A stretch of DNA of 64,000 nt from Haematobia irritans (Eukaryota > Arthropoda > Insecta > Diptera > Muscidae). The stretch lies in the NCBI RefSeq assembly GCF_050003625.1, contig NC_134399.1:149166473-149230472 (forward strand), written 5' to 3'. The notes below the pieces were generated by a model, which was given only the letters and a program-made list of their open reading frames with translations, had not been told where the DNA came from and searched no databases. The number at the start of each line of letters is the position of its first letter. Position 1 is the first letter of the stretch. The translations under genes were made by a program, and so were the position numbers. Of this stretch, positions 63,935 through 64,000 are shown piece by piece.

Positions 63935-64000
63935 CTCTTGGATAACGCGCATGATGACCATATCCTCTTGGATGACGGGTTTCCTTGACCATCTCCACCA
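63935..64000 (-). CDS. cac: cacophony (Cav2 alpha-1), partial exon at the window edge
   Basis: The exon runs off the right edge of the window. The last 21 full codons read VEMVKETRHPRGYGHHARYP plus Arg, followed by the first base of a Gly codon and the donor GAG/GTATTTAT. The phase agrees with the exon at 58302-58493, giving ...RYPRGSWSAS across the junction, as expected for the distal cytoplasmic tail. The transmembrane domains and EF-hand lie outside the window. Confidence 0.8.

Noticed and set aside
1..64000. CRISPR arrays, bacterial operons, riboswitches or prophage
   Set aside because: Tandem repeats here lack the regular short repeat/unique spacer pattern, and the window has fly introns and eukaryotic transposons throughout.

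Overview
The window is nuclear DNA from a higher fly, most likely a muscid or other calyptrate dipteran. The evidence is the AT-rich base composition, fly-type introns and splice sites, two copies of a mariner with the Himar1 (horn fly) terminal repeats, and one recognisable host gene: the 3' end of cacophony (cac), which encodes the Cav2-type presynaptic voltage-gated calcium channel alpha-1 subunit, on the minus strand. No bacterial, phage or CRISPR features were seen.

Layout. (1) 1-2.7 kb: a tRNA-like TIR element, a perfect 55-bp inverted repeat and unassigned DNA. (2) 2.8-9.9 kb: two paralogous minus-strand genes for small secreted proteins built as signal peptide, long Glu-rich acidic block and Lys-rich basic tail. 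The 9.2-kb copy is intact. The 3.1-kb copy is cut by one in-frame TAA but still has its full open frame beyond the stop. They are separated by dispersed repeats and a DD41D (rosa-like) transposon relic. (3) 10-33 kb: mostly transposon remains, including a hAT MITE with an 8-bp target duplication, a Himar1-type mariner with a 1-nt deletion and a nonsense codon, several TIR elements that carry tRNA-like modules, a foldback structure and a piggyBac-type MITE, plus long T-rich stretches. (4) 33-43 kb: T-rich DNA with one candidate small exon, a 1.24-kb hAT element, a piggyBac MITE, a LINE remnant and clustered CCCAGCAAAAAA-TIR elements. (5) 43.0-64 kb: the cac 3' end. Five exons (63935-64000 partial, 58302-58493, 56529-56677, 55335-55549, 43788-43938) join in consistent phase and end in Glu-Asp-Trp-Cys. 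A 233-codon low-complexity open frame lies just beyond the cac stop.

The last cac intron (about 11.4 kb) holds a nest of mobile elements. A BEL/Pao LTR retrotransposon has near-identical LTRs and a 5-bp target duplication. Its gag/protease segment is inverted, and a second zinc-knuckle plus retropepsin reading frame sits where an env gene would be, behind a good 3' splice site. Its 3' LTR was later split by another dispersed repeat. Next to it are two large dispersed repeats placed head to head, one containing a fresh 608-bp triplication and a SINE with a (CCTAA)n tail.

The main general observation is that three repeat families (called A, B and C here) share one architecture. Each starts with a TATACCC block, repeats that block inverted just upstream of a GC-rich hairpin, ends in ACTTG, and carries internal tandem repeats. 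This is the layout of DINE-1/Helentron-type non-autonomous rolling-circle elements. The sister LTR provides an empty site that fixes the ends of one of them.
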